Assembly (NCBI GenBank): GCA_002368735.1
Contig: DFEQ01000003.1
Span: 1 to 26,359, forward strand
Direction: 5' to 3'
Length of the DNA: 26,359 nucleotides
From: Christensenella sp. UBA3798
Lineage (GTDB): Bacteria; Bacillota; Clostridia; Christensenellales; CAG-1252
Shown here: one piece after another, positions 1 through 5,641 of the stretch
Position numbering within the stretch: the first letter of the stretch is position 1
Layout: each line of letters opens with the position of its first letter
Notes under the pieces: model-generated
Told to the model about the DNA's origin: nothing
Databases searched by the model: none
What the model saw: the letters and a program-made list of their open reading frames with translations, nothing else
Position numbers and translations under genes: made by a program

Positions 1-2
1 GA

Positions 3-782
3 GCGGTAGGAATGGCGTTTTCCCTCCTATTTGCCCCTCTGTCGCTGACGGGGGCGCTCTCTGTCGTCATCCTTCCCGAAGCTGCCGCACTCGCCGCTAC
101 GAGCAAATGGCAGGAACTACGCACCCGCGTCAACGAATCTATCCTATTCGTCTTTTTGATAACGGTGCTCTTTTACTCCCTGTTTTTCGTCCTTGGCGAG
201 ACCTACGGGGAATTACTGTTCGGTGACGAGCAAGCGGGACGCTTCATTGCTTTTGCCTCAGGGATGGTCGTACCCGCCGCCCTCTCGGGGCTCTTAAACA
301 CCACATTAAACTCCCTGGGGGAGGAGAAAAAGGTATTCCTCTCCTTCCTCTTATCCTCGACGTTCTTGATATTATCAGTCATCTTTCTTCCGCGCTATAT
401 CGGCATCTACGCCCTTGCGGTCGGAGAGTGCGCGTTCAACCTATGCGAATTTATCCTCGGTATGGTCTTTTTATGGAACAAGGGAGGATACGACGGACGT
501 ATATTCAAGCCTGCGGCACTCACCGTCACCTTCGCTTTCCCCACCGCTCTTGCCGCAAAACTCGCCCTTCTATTCATGGAAAAGGCGGAGGTCGGTATCT
601 TCCTGCGAGCCGCCGTTCCCACGTTGGTTGCACTGCTATTCTACGTCGGCGCCATACTGGTCTTTAAACCCATTCCGCAATTAAAAGCGATGTTCCTGAA
701 AAGAAAAAAGGAGAAGCGTCCTTCTCCTCTCAAACTGTCGCCGAATAAAAACGAACGAGCTGAATGCACGCCTACTCGTTAG
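3..782 (+). CDS. MOP-superfamily flippase (SpoVB/MurJ-like), 5'-truncated
   Basis: This is the C-terminal part (about 260 residues) of a polytopic membrane protein; the frame is open to the window edge, so the true start lies outside. Alternating hydrophobic segments, a conserved-looking stretch ending in ILPEAAALA followed by a charged loop, and a later LNTTLNSLGEEKK loop resemble the second half of polysaccharide exporters of the MOP superfamily (SpoVB, MurJ, Wzx). Such proteins flip lipid-linked sugars or peptidoglycan precursors across the cytoplasmic membrane. The last 30 residues are a Lys/Arg-rich cytoplasmic tail. The 3' end overlaps the convergent folT-like gene by 11 bp and also holds that gene's terminator hairpin. 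SpoVB-like seems more likely than MurJ, but the N-terminal half is needed to decide. Confidence 0.75.
   Translation, partial: AVGMAFSLLFAPLSLTGALSVVILPEAAALAATSKWQELRTRVNESILFVFLITVLFYSLFFVLGETYGELLFGDEQAGRFIAFASGMVVPAALSGLLNTTLNSLGEEKKVFLSFLLSSTFLILSVIFLPRYIGIYALAVGECAFNLCEFILGMVFLWNKGGYDGRIFKPAALTVTFAFPTALAAKLALLFMEKAEVGIFLRAAVPTLVALLFYVGAILVFKPIPQLKAMFLKRKKEKRPSPLKLSPNKNERAECTPTR
701..728 (-). terminator. Intrinsic terminator of the folT-like gene
   Basis: Read on the minus strand, AGGAGAAG pairs with CTTCTCCT around a 4-nt loop and is followed directly by a T-rich run (TTTTTTCTT). It lies 44 nt past the folT-like stop codon, inside the 3' coding end of the convergent flippase gene. On the plus strand no T-run follows, so it should act in one direction only. 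Confidence 0.75.
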
Positions 783-1380
783 GCCCTTTTGCTTCCTCCT
801 CGTCCACGCTCTTCGAAGCGGTCGCGACCTCCACCTCCACACCTTCCGCCGTCTGCGCCTTGCGCTTAATACGCGGCGAGATGATGCGCTCAAACAGCGG
901 CATCAGCATGAAGTTTATCACGAGGTTTGCTATCATATTCACTATCGATACGGGCATCTTGCCGACGAGATACACCCAAAAGGTCTTCTTGGTAGCCGCA
1001 TAAGCGTGCCATAGGGTAAATGTATTGATTCCCGCGCTACACACGATATAGGTGGCTACGTAGGCAATCAGCACGTGCCAACGCATCTTGACGGGCAGAT
1101 AACGTACGAGCCCGGGGATAGCCCCCATCAGCCCCGCAGAAAGGGTAAGCAAGGGAAGCCAAGCTCCCTTGGGCCAAATGATACAACCGAGAACGTCACC
1201 AAGCACCCCTACGATAAAGCCTGCGCCGGGACCGAAGAAATATCCCGCGAAAAAATTGGGGATATAAGTAAAGGAAATGGCGATGCCGCTGCCGGGCACG
1301 GTCAAGGTCAACGCATTCATAATGACCGAAATGGCTGTTATCAAGGCGAGATACGCGATGTTTTTCGCAGTATATTTCAT
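772..1380 (-). CDS. folT: Folate-family ECF transporter S component (FolT-like)
   Basis: A 202-residue, highly hydrophobic protein with about six membrane segments. The stretch SFTYIPNFFAGYFFGPGAGFIVGVLGD, followed by PKGAWLPLLTLSAGLMGAIPG, matches the folate-type substrate-binding (S) subunits of energy-coupling factor transporters. These bind folates in the membrane and work with the shared EcfA/A'/T module, which is not in this window. The ATG at 1380 is chosen because AGGAGG sits 7 nt upstream; the frame runs 24 codons further up, but that extension overlaps the riboswitch. The C-terminal 30 residues are charged and probably cytoplasmic. The upstream tetrahydrofolate riboswitch independently supports the folate assignment. 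Transcription should end at the hairpin at 701-728. Confidence 0.88.
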   Translation of the reverse strand: MKYTAKNIAYLALITAISVIMNALTLTVPGSGIAISFTYIPNFFAGYFFGPGAGFIVGVLGDVLGCIIWPKGAWLPLLTLSAGLMGAIPGLVRYLPVKMRWHVLIAYVATYIVCSAGINTFTLWHAYAATKKTFWVYLVGKMPVSIVNMIANLVINFMLMPLFERIISPRIKRKAQTAEGVEVEVATASKSVDEEEAKGPNE

Positions 1381-1386
1381 AAAAAA

Positions 1387-1407
1387 ACCTCCTATGACAA
1401 AGAAGGT
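1387..1407 (-). promoter_or_regulatory. Shine-Dalgarno-sequestering hairpin (riboswitch expression platform)
   Basis: In the mRNA, ACCUUCU (from 1407) can pair over 7 bp (one G-U) with AGGAGGU (from 1393), which contains the Shine-Dalgarno sequence. An AGAAG element at 1422-1426 could compete for the CUUCU part. This fits translational control by the adjacent aptamer. The pairing is seen by eye; its use in the cell is inferred. Confidence 0.65.
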
Positions 1408-1431
1408 CCATTGAAAAATATCTTCTATTCC

Positions 1432-1521
1432 ACAACGAACGCAATAAGCCACCGCAGGATACCCTTTCGTTCACAAACAACGTTCCATTTTGTGACACTT
1501 TACGCAGCTTATTTACTTTGC
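1432..1521 (-). ncRNA. Tetrahydrofolate (THF-I) riboswitch aptamer
   Basis: The roughly 90-nt leader of the folT-like mRNA matches the THF-I aptamer in order and spacing: short P1 GCAA/UUGU, conserved AGUA, closing helix AAUAAGC/GCUUAUU (1507-1513 with 1443-1449), conserved GCGUAAAGUG (1496-1505), hairpin UCACAAA/UUUGUGA (1489-1495 with 1471-1477), conserved GCGGUG (1450-1455) and UUGCGUUCG. I compared it from memory with the Eubacterium siraeum THF aptamer. Known THF-I riboswitches repress folT and folate biosynthesis genes when reduced folates are abundant, so location and gene agree. Confidence 0.85.
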
Positions 1522-1527
1522 TTCTAT

Positions 1528-1556
1528 ATTGTACGTTACGCACGTGCGTTTGTCAA
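1528..1556 (-). promoter_or_regulatory. Promoter of the riboswitch-folT-like transcript
   Basis: TTGACA (1551-1556) and TACAAT (1528-1533) are separated by exactly 17 nt, a near-consensus housekeeping sigma promoter. The predicted transcript start near 1521 falls at the first base of the riboswitch P1 helix. Confidence 0.85.
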
Positions 1557-1583
1557 GCGATGCGCAACACTGCGCTTTGATAT

Positions 1584-1609
1584 AAAAAAAGAGGGAGATC
1601 ACTCCCCCT
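1584..1609 (-). terminator. Terminator of the YcxB-like gene
   Basis: On the minus strand GGGAG, a 4-nt loop and CTCCC (with outer pairs) are followed by seven Ts. The hairpin overlaps the stop codon of the YcxB-like gene and separates it from the folT-like promoter. Confidence 0.8.
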
Positions 1610-2168
1610 TTGCGCTGTCTTCATTCGGATCTTCCGCCTTGGGCTTCTTGCCGCGATAACGATAATTCTTCATCCCCGACAGGAGCTTGGACAGTTCACC
1701 CGTTTCGTACTCGTAATCGGGGTCCTTCCTGACGTAAAAAGCCGTGTTCTGCTTGGTGATGAAGAGGAATTCGTCCTTGGTCTCGATGATTTTTTTCAAA
1801 AGCTCGTAAGCGACCTCCGCACCTTGCTCCCCTACCTTGCTGCGGCATAAAGCATCAAAGCAGTCGTCGTGAAAGCGGAAGACATAGGTCATCTCCCCGC
1901 GAATGGCAAGGATCTGCGCATAGGTCTTTTTGAGCGAAGAAGGTTGAAATACGAACTTCATCAGGTTGATGAGTATGAGGATGACGATGGCGAATATCAA
2001 GACGATGGGCGCCTTCAAGAAAAAGTAGACCGCAAGGAGCGCCCCGCCGAGCAACATAGCCACGGCATACATCACCCACTGGGACACGCCGACCATCAGC
2101 GCATTGAACCTGCAATGCGCCGCGTAGTCATACACGGTAACGTTTTCACAAATAATAGGTTTTTCCAT
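1599..2168 (-). CDS. YcxB-like membrane protein
   Basis: A 189-residue protein with two adjacent membrane segments near residues 30-75 (GVSQWVMYAVAMLLGGALLAVYFFL and a second hydrophobic stretch), a basic linker, and a C-terminal domain with EMTYVFRFHDD and LFITKQNTAFYVRKD. This layout is typical of proteins with a YcxB-like C-terminal domain, whose function is unknown. The start at 2168 (MEKPII) is preferred over in-frame ATGs at 2174 and 2216, because a consensus promoter places the transcript start at this ATG and the ATG at 2174 lies only 1 nt after the -10 box. The gene follows ung by 32 nt but has its own promoter overlapping the ung stop. Confidence 0.72.
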   Translation of the reverse strand: MEKPIICENVTVYDYAAHCRFNALMVGVSQWVMYAVAMLLGGALLAVYFFLKAPIVLIFAIVILILINLMKFVFQPSSLKKTYAQILAIRGEMTYVFRFHDDCFDALCRSKVGEQGAEVAYELLKKIIETKDEFLFITKQNTAFYVRKDPDYEYETGELSKLLSGMKNYRYRGKKPKAEDPNEDSAKGE

Positions 2169-2175
2169 ACTCATA

Positions 2176-2204
2176 ATTATATACCTTGCAAGCTTCTCTG
2201 TCAA
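2176..2204 (-). promoter_or_regulatory. Leaderless promoter of the YcxB-like gene
   Basis: TTGACA (2199-2204), 17 nt, TATAAT (2176-2181), then 7 nt to the ATG at 2168. It is a perfect consensus promoter that overlaps the ung stop codon and leaves essentially no 5' leader. Confidence 0.85.
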
Positions 2205-2866
2205 TCGATAGTCCAATCCACCTTTTCACCGTGCTCCAGAAGAAATGCGTTGGCGCGAGAAAAGTGCCTGCAACCGAAAAACCCCGCAAATGCCGAAAGC
2301 GGGCTCGGATGCGGCGCCTCCAGCACGAGATGACGTGACCGATCTATCAAAGGCTTCTTGCTACGAGCGTTCGCGCCCCACAGCAGAAAGACCATGGGCT
2401 TTTCACGCGCAGAAAGGAGGGATATCACGTGATCGGTAAATACCTCCCACCCTTTGCCACGATGGGACAGCGGCTGCCCCTTGCGAACGGTCAAGGAGGT
2501 GTTTAGGAGGAATACGCCCTGCCTTGCCCAACTTTCCAAACAGCCGTGCGAGGGGATCTTGAAGCCGATATCGCTCTCCATTTCTTTATAGATATTCTTG
2601 AGAGACGGCGGGATATCTACCCCTTTCTTTACCGAGAAGGCGAGTCCGTGCGCCTGTCCCTCCCCATAATAGGGGTCCTGCCCGAGAATGACCACTTTGA
2701 CGTCCTCGTAGGCGCAATACTTGAAGGCATTGAAAATGTCGTCCATAGGGGGATAAATAACGCGCGTGCGATATTCAGAAGCCAAAAAGGCGCGAAGGTC
2801 CTTATAATACTGCTCGCTCCACTCATTTTTCAACAATTCATCCCAAGAATTACCGATATGTACCAT
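2201..2866 (-). CDS. ung: Uracil-DNA glycosylase, family 1
   Basis: A 221-residue enzyme of normal length for family 1 uracil-DNA glycosylases, which excise uracil from DNA in base-excision repair. The water-activating loop is GQDPYY with the catalytic Asp at residue 64. LLNTSLTVRKGQPLSH follows at about residue 120, and the DNA-intercalating/catalytic loop HPSPLSA carries His186. All key residues are present. No Shine-Dalgarno sequence is seen before the ATG; a -10 box lies exactly 6 nt upstream, so the mRNA is probably leaderless. It is divergent from tRNA-Gly. Confidence 0.96.
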   Translation of the reverse strand: MVHIGNSWDELLKNEWSEQYYKDLRAFLASEYRTRVIYPPMDDIFNAFKYCAYEDVKVVILGQDPYYGEGQAHGLAFSVKKGVDIPPSLKNIYKEMESDIGFKIPSHGCLESWARQGVFLLNTSLTVRKGQPLSHRGKGWEVFTDHVISLLSAREKPMVFLLWGANARSKKPLIDRSRHLVLEAPHPSPLSAFAGFFGCRHFSRANAFLLEHGEKVDWTID

Positions 2867-2872
2867 TTTTAT

Positions 2873-2901
2873 AGTATATCACAAAAAAGAAGTTTTTGCA
2901 A
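2873..2901 (-). promoter_or_regulatory. Leaderless promoter of ung
   Basis: TTGCAA (2896-2901), 17 nt, TATACT (2873-2878), then 6 nt to the ATG at 2866. The -10 is good and the -35 moderate. Confidence 0.7.
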
Positions 2902-2917
2902 AATATCCAAATAGCGA

Positions 2918-2946
2918 TTGACTTCTTTCCCCCCGGGGATTACAAT
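2918..2946 (+). promoter_or_regulatory. Promoter of tRNA-Gly
   Basis: TTGACT (2918-2923), 17 nt, TACAAT (2941-2946). The predicted start is only 1-3 nt before the tRNA 5' end, so little 5' trimming would be needed. Confidence 0.85.
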
Positions 2947-2954
2947 AATTGTAT

Positions 2955-3029
2955 GCGGGAGTCGTTCAATGGTAGAGCACCAGCTTCCCAAGCTGGCTTT
3001 CGCGGGTTCGATTCCCGTCTCCCGCTCCA
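2955..3029 (+). tRNA. tRNA-Gly (CCC anticodon), CCA encoded
   Basis: Acceptor GCGGGAG (2955-2961) pairs with CTCCCGC (3019-3025), followed by T and an encoded CCA. The anticodon stem CCAGC/GCTGG encloses the loop TTCCCAA, giving anticodon CCC for glycine. The T arm has the canonical GGTTCGATTCC. It has its own promoter and terminator and no neighbouring tRNA genes. Its 3' end is copied, in inverted orientation, in the repeats downstream. Confidence 0.96.
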
Positions 3030-3040
3030 AACGAGAACTT

Positions 3041-3072
3041 GCCGTGACATCAGTCACGGCTTTTTCTTTTTT
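3041..3072 (+). terminator. Terminator of tRNA-Gly
   Basis: GCCGTGAC, loop ATCA, GTCACGGC, then TTTTTCTTTTTT: an 8-bp GC-rich stem with a long T-run 12 nt after the CCA end. Confidence 0.9.
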
Positions 3073-3244
3073 GCAGAGCCGAGAGCTCGCGATCGGATAT
3101 GCGAGAAAGAAAAAGTGCACGTGCAAAGCGCGGGCAAGTGGAGATTGGAAGCGCACCACACCGTGCAGGTGTAGGGAATATCCCGCAGGGAATATTACCG
3201 TCATAAATATTTTGAAACACTTCTGTGCCGATGCGGGCTTTCGG
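3073..3244. other. Non-coding spacer before the repeats
   Basis: No coding region or recognisable site is supported here. A weak resemblance to the repeat end (GGGAAT followed by CCGTC near 3186-3202) might be a decayed repeat copy. Confidence 0.4.
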
Positions 3245-3366
3245 TTTGAGGCGGGAGACGGGAATCGAATAGGGAGCCATGAGCGAAGCGAATGCTTTGC
3301 GGAGCAAAGTGAAAAGGCTATGATGCCTTTTCAGCGGGTAGGCCCGCACAGGCGGGGATTCCCGTC
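3245..3366. repeat. Structured repeat, copy A (tRNA-Gly tail-derived)
   Basis: A 122-bp unit repeated at 3437-3558 with only two substitutions. Positions 3251-3269 are the exact reverse complement of the last 19 nt of the tRNA-Gly acceptor/T-arm (3007-3025). The unit is closed by a perfect 10-bp inverted repeat, GACGGGAATC (3257-3266) and GATTCCCGTC (3357-3366). Three hairpins lie inside it: CTTTGC/GCAAAG, GAAAAGGC/GCCTTTTC and GCGGG/CCCGC. The fold drawn this way is cloverleaf-like. It has no open reading frame of its own. Confidence 0.9.
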
Positions 3367-3436
3367 CATAGAACATAATATACCACGGCTTTTAATGCGG
3401 GCGAAATAATAACCAACGAAAAGCTGAAAAATAGCA

Positions 3437-3558
3437 TTTGAGGCGGGAGACGGGAATCGAATAGGGAGCCATGAGCGAAGCGAATGCTTTGCGGAGCAAA
3501 GTGAAAAGGCTATGATGTCTTTTCAGCAGGTAGGCCCGCACAGGCGGGGATTCCCGTC
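3437..3558. repeat. Structured repeat, copy B
   Basis: The second copy, 192 bp downstream of copy A and 120/122 identical. One difference (C to T in the GAAAAGGC hairpin) turns a G-C pair into G-U and keeps the stem; the other (G to A in GCGGG) breaks one pair. The terminal 10-bp inverted repeat is intact. The 70-bp spacer between the copies shares ATGCGGG and nearby bases with the sequence after copy B, so the duplicated unit may be about 190 bp. Confidence 0.9.
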
Positions 3559-3636
3559 AATTCACTTTAATTCTCTACATAGCCTTATGCGGGTAAAATG
3601 AATACCTTAAATGCTCTTTTTATAGCAGTTCATTGT

Positions 3637-3653
3637 GGGAATCGAATAGGGAG
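3637..3653. repeat. Truncated third repeat fragment
   Basis: The 17 bp GGGAATCGAATAGGGAG is identical to the corresponding segment of copies A and B. It is preceded by a diverged spacer and then ends abruptly at the promoter of the Nmad3-like gene. Confidence 0.75.
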
Positions 3654-3658
3654 CACCC

Positions 3659-3687
3659 TTGTCTTTCTTTCGTTTTGATGTTATACT
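3659..3687 (+). promoter_or_regulatory. Leaderless promoter of the Nmad3-like gene
   Basis: TTGTCT (3659-3664), 17 nt, TATACT (3682-3687), then 6 nt to the ATG at 3694. No Shine-Dalgarno sequence is present. Confidence 0.7.
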
Positions 3688-3693
3688 TTTTAC

Positions 3694-4491
3694 ATGAAGA
3701 TCATTTTATCACGCAAAGGTTTTGATTCCTCGAGCGGCGGAATGCCAAGCCCCATCATGCCGGACGGGAGATTTCTGTCCCTCCCTATCCCCTCTAAAAA
3801 CGATCGCATCCGATACGCCGATCTATCTTACGATAATGATAGTTATTTGAAGATAATCAAGGATCTGCATCCGAATTTTCAAGAAGAACATTGCCACCTC
3901 GATCCCGATCTTATCGAGAGTGTCACTCCGCGCCAAAACAAATGGGAAGCCGCTTTCGGACAGGAAGGCGCAGCGGCGGGACATCTTGACAAACAAGGAG
4001 TGGACGTCGGAGATATCTTTCTCTTTTTCGGACGATTTCGGAAAGCTGCGGAAAATAACGGCAAATATACTTTTATCAAAAAAGAATCCGAGATCCACGC
4101 CATCTTCGGCTACTTGCAAGTAAAAAGGGTATTGCGTGATATCGACGATATGAGAAGACTCCTCCCCGACCACCCTCACTCACTATTCTATAGTTATAAT
4201 AACAATCGCATTTATTTAGCTGCAGACAGGCTTCTGACGACCGATCATCCCGGCGCAGGTTTGTTCCGTTTTAATAAAGAGCTCGTTTTGACATCCGACG
4301 ATATGCCCGCCTCTCGCTGGAAGAAGAACTTCTTCCCGAAAATGGGGTATTCCATATCCTACCACTCCGACAGCAGTTATAAAGACGGCTACTTCCAGTC
4401 CGCAGGTCGAGGACAGGAGTTTGTAATAGACGCAGACAGTGAGCTTATCAAATGGGTAGAAAAACTCTCTGATAATTACCTATATCGATAA
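3694..4491 (+). CDS. Nmad3-like protein (nucleotide modification associated domain 3)
   Basis: A 265-residue soluble protein with no signal peptide or membrane segment. The N-terminus MKIILSRKGFDSSSGGMPSP, then CHLDPDL, GDIFLFFGRFR near residue 108, HAIFGYLQV near residue 132, and a final GQEFV, agree with my memory of the Nmad3 family. That family was named for its association with DNA base-modification genes in phages and other bacteria; its catalytic role is not settled. No other modification or restriction gene lies nearby, so this is an orphan. It sits between the tRNA-Gly-derived repeats and the ribosomal protein cluster and reads away from the repeats, which suggests acquired DNA. The family call is from recall and needs a profile search; the coding call is firm. 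Confidence 0.62.
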   Translation: MKIILSRKGFDSSSGGMPSPIMPDGRFLSLPIPSKNDRIRYADLSYDNDSYLKIIKDLHPNFQEEHCHLDPDLIESVTPRQNKWEAAFGQEGAAAGHLDKQGVDVGDIFLFFGRFRKAAENNGKYTFIKKESEIHAIFGYLQVKRVLRDIDDMRRLLPDHPHSLFYSYNNNRIYLAADRLLTTDHPGAGLFRFNKELVLTSDDMPASRWKKNFFPKMGYSISYHSDSSYKDGYFQSAGRGQEFVIDADSELIKWVEKLSDNYLYR

Positions 4492-4522
4492 AAATGCCGC
4501 ACCCAACGGATGCGGCACTTTT
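4490..4522. terminator. Bidirectional terminator between the Nmad3-like gene and rpmA
   Basis: TGCCGCA (4495-4501) pairs with TGCGGCA (4511-4517), flanked by an A-run on the left and a T-run on the right, so it can end both converging transcripts. It touches the stop codon of the Nmad3-like gene. Confidence 0.85.
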
Positions 4523-4544
4523 TGTTTAATGATTCGGGACGAAA

Positions 4545-4826
4545 TCACTCGGCCTTTGCGTATACGCTGACCTGCTTTCTGTCCTTGCCCACTCTCTCGA
4601 AACGAACGACGCCGTCGATCAAAGCAAAGAGGGTGTCATCCTTGCCGCGGCCAACGTTGATGCCGGGATGGATCTTGGTGCCTCTCTGTCTGACGAGGAT
4701 ATTGCCGGCGAGCACGAACTGACCGTCCGAACGCTTGGTGCCAAGTCTCTGCGCCGCGCTGTCTCTGCCGTTTCTAGAGCTACCTACGCCCTTTTTATGA
4801 GCGAAAAGTTGCAATTTGATAAACAT
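4545..4826 (-). CDS. rpmA: 50S ribosomal protein L27 with Prp-cleaved N-terminal extension
   Basis: A 93-residue L27, a component of the large subunit near the peptidyl-transferase centre. Before the mature N-terminus AHKKGVGSS there is an extra MFIKLQLF. In Bacillota with this extension, the protease Prp removes it after the Phe so that the mature N-terminus can reach the tRNA 3' end. The prp gene is directly upstream (1-nt gap), in agreement. GGAGG is visible before the start. It is the last gene of rplU-prp-rpmA, followed by the bidirectional terminator. Confidence 0.97.
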   Translation of the reverse strand: MFIKLQLFAHKKGVGSSRNGRDSAAQRLGTKRSDGQFVLAGNILVRQRGTKIHPGINVGRGKDDTLFALIDGVVRFERVGKDRKQVSVYAKAE

Positions 4827-4827
4827 A

Positions 4828-5157
4828 TCACTTTACCTCCACTTCAATGTACTCCGAATAGCCCTTCGCGATATCCGATACGCTCGCAAGGAGCGTCCCG
4901 AGGATGACGTTGCAGTCGTGCCTTTTGTCCTCTCCGAGGTCGCTCGGAAGCTCCAAAAGTAAGCTGCCCTTCTCCTCGTTCACACGGTACTTCGCGTTTA
5001 CTCCCGCGACGTCTTTGATGCCGAGTGCCGCTCCTTGCAGGAGAGCCGATATCGCAGCGCAGACGATGTCTTCACCGCTTTCCGCATATCCCGTGTGTCC
5101 GTTGGACTCTATTCGGACGAAATCTTCGCCTGTTTTATGAAATACGATCTTCGTCAT
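4828..5157 (-). CDS. prp: Ribosomal-processing cysteine protease Prp
   Basis: A 109-residue protein of the Prp family, which cleaves the N-terminal extension of L27. The catalytic pair is visible: His21 in NGHTGYA and Cys33 in GEDIVCAAIS, with the usual spacing. The start overlaps the rplU stop codon (TAATG), suggesting translational coupling, and rpmA begins 1 nt after its stop. Location between rplU and rpmA is the standard order in Bacillota. Confidence 0.95.
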   Translation of the reverse strand: MTKIVFHKTGEDFVRIESNGHTGYAESGEDIVCAAISALLQGAALGIKDVAGVNAKYRVNEEKGSLLLELPSDLGEDKRHDCNVILGTLLASVSDIAKGYSEYIEVEVK

Positions 5158-5465
5158 TATTTGACGATGGACTTGATCTGTACTGTCGTAAACGGCTGTC
5201 TGTGACCTTGACGCTTGCGCTCGTTCTTCTTGGCCTTATACTTGAAAACGATGATCTTCTTGCCTTTGCCCTGCGCCAGCACTTCCGCCTCTGCGTAAGC
5301 GCCTGCGACCGTGGGGTTGCCGGCAGATACACCGCTTTCATCGCTGACCATGAGCACGTCAAACTTTACGGTATCGCCGACATTCGCCTCGAGCTTCTCA
5401 ACGTCGAGCTTCATGCCGTTCTCCACCTTATACTGTTTGCCACCGGTTGCGATAATTGCGTACAT
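5157..5465 (-). CDS. rplU: 50S ribosomal protein L21
   Basis: A 102-residue protein of normal length with the family hallmarks: MYAIIATGGKQYKV at the N-terminus, a central GDTVKFDVLMV, and the C-terminal KKNERKRQGHRQPFT. It is the first gene of rplU-prp-rpmA. A strong GAGGAGGT ribosome-binding site precedes the ATG, and a structured leader of about 75 nt lies between promoter and gene. Confidence 0.97.
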   Translation of the reverse strand: MYAIIATGGKQYKVENGMKLDVEKLEANVGDTVKFDVLMVSDESGVSAGNPTVAGAYAEAEVLAQGKGKKIIVFKYKAKKNERKRQGHRQPFTTVQIKSIVK

Positions 5466-5540
5466 AGTTTACCTCCTCTTACCAGTCTCGCTGAATGGGG
5501 TGGACTGTCGTCTCTTAGGGACCCTTCTCATGCGGCTCAA
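5466..5540 (-). ncRNA. Putative ribosomal protein leader upstream of rplU
   Basis: The roughly 75-nt rplU 5' leader can form two hairpins: ACCUU with AAGGGU (near 5520-5543) and CAGUC with GACUG enclosing a C/A-rich loop (5484-5508). Bacillota commonly have an L21 leader here for autoregulation. I could not align this one to the known L21 leader consensus from memory, so the class is unproven. Confidence 0.4.
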
Positions 5541-5545
5541 GGTAT

Positions 5546-5575
5546 ATGTTATCATTTCAAAAGGGGGACTGTCAA
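5546..5575 (-). promoter_or_regulatory. Promoter of rplU-prp-rpmA
   Basis: TTGACA (5570-5575), 18 nt, TAACAT (5546-5551). Perfect -35, partial -10. Confidence 0.6.
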
Positions 5576-5641
5576 ACAAAATATTGCAGTCTATATGAAA
5601 TAATATATATTATTCGGCTGGTTTTTCGGTAAAAATCCATC

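Noticed and set aside
1381..1452. N-terminal extension of the FolT-like protein from the ATG at 1452
   Set aside because: The extension overlaps the riboswitch aptamer and expression platform, and AGGAGG points to the ATG at 1380.
3050..3376. Integrase or transposase gene near the tRNA-Gly repeats
   Set aside because: I looked for one because tRNA ends are common integration sites; no frame in either direction resembles a recombinase.
2918..3409. Open frames running through tRNA-Gly and the first repeat
   Set aside because: They translate a tRNA, a terminator and palindromic repeats; nothing protein-like.
3245..3653. CRISPR array
   Set aside because: The units are 122 bp with only two full copies and a 70-bp spacer, and no cas genes are present.
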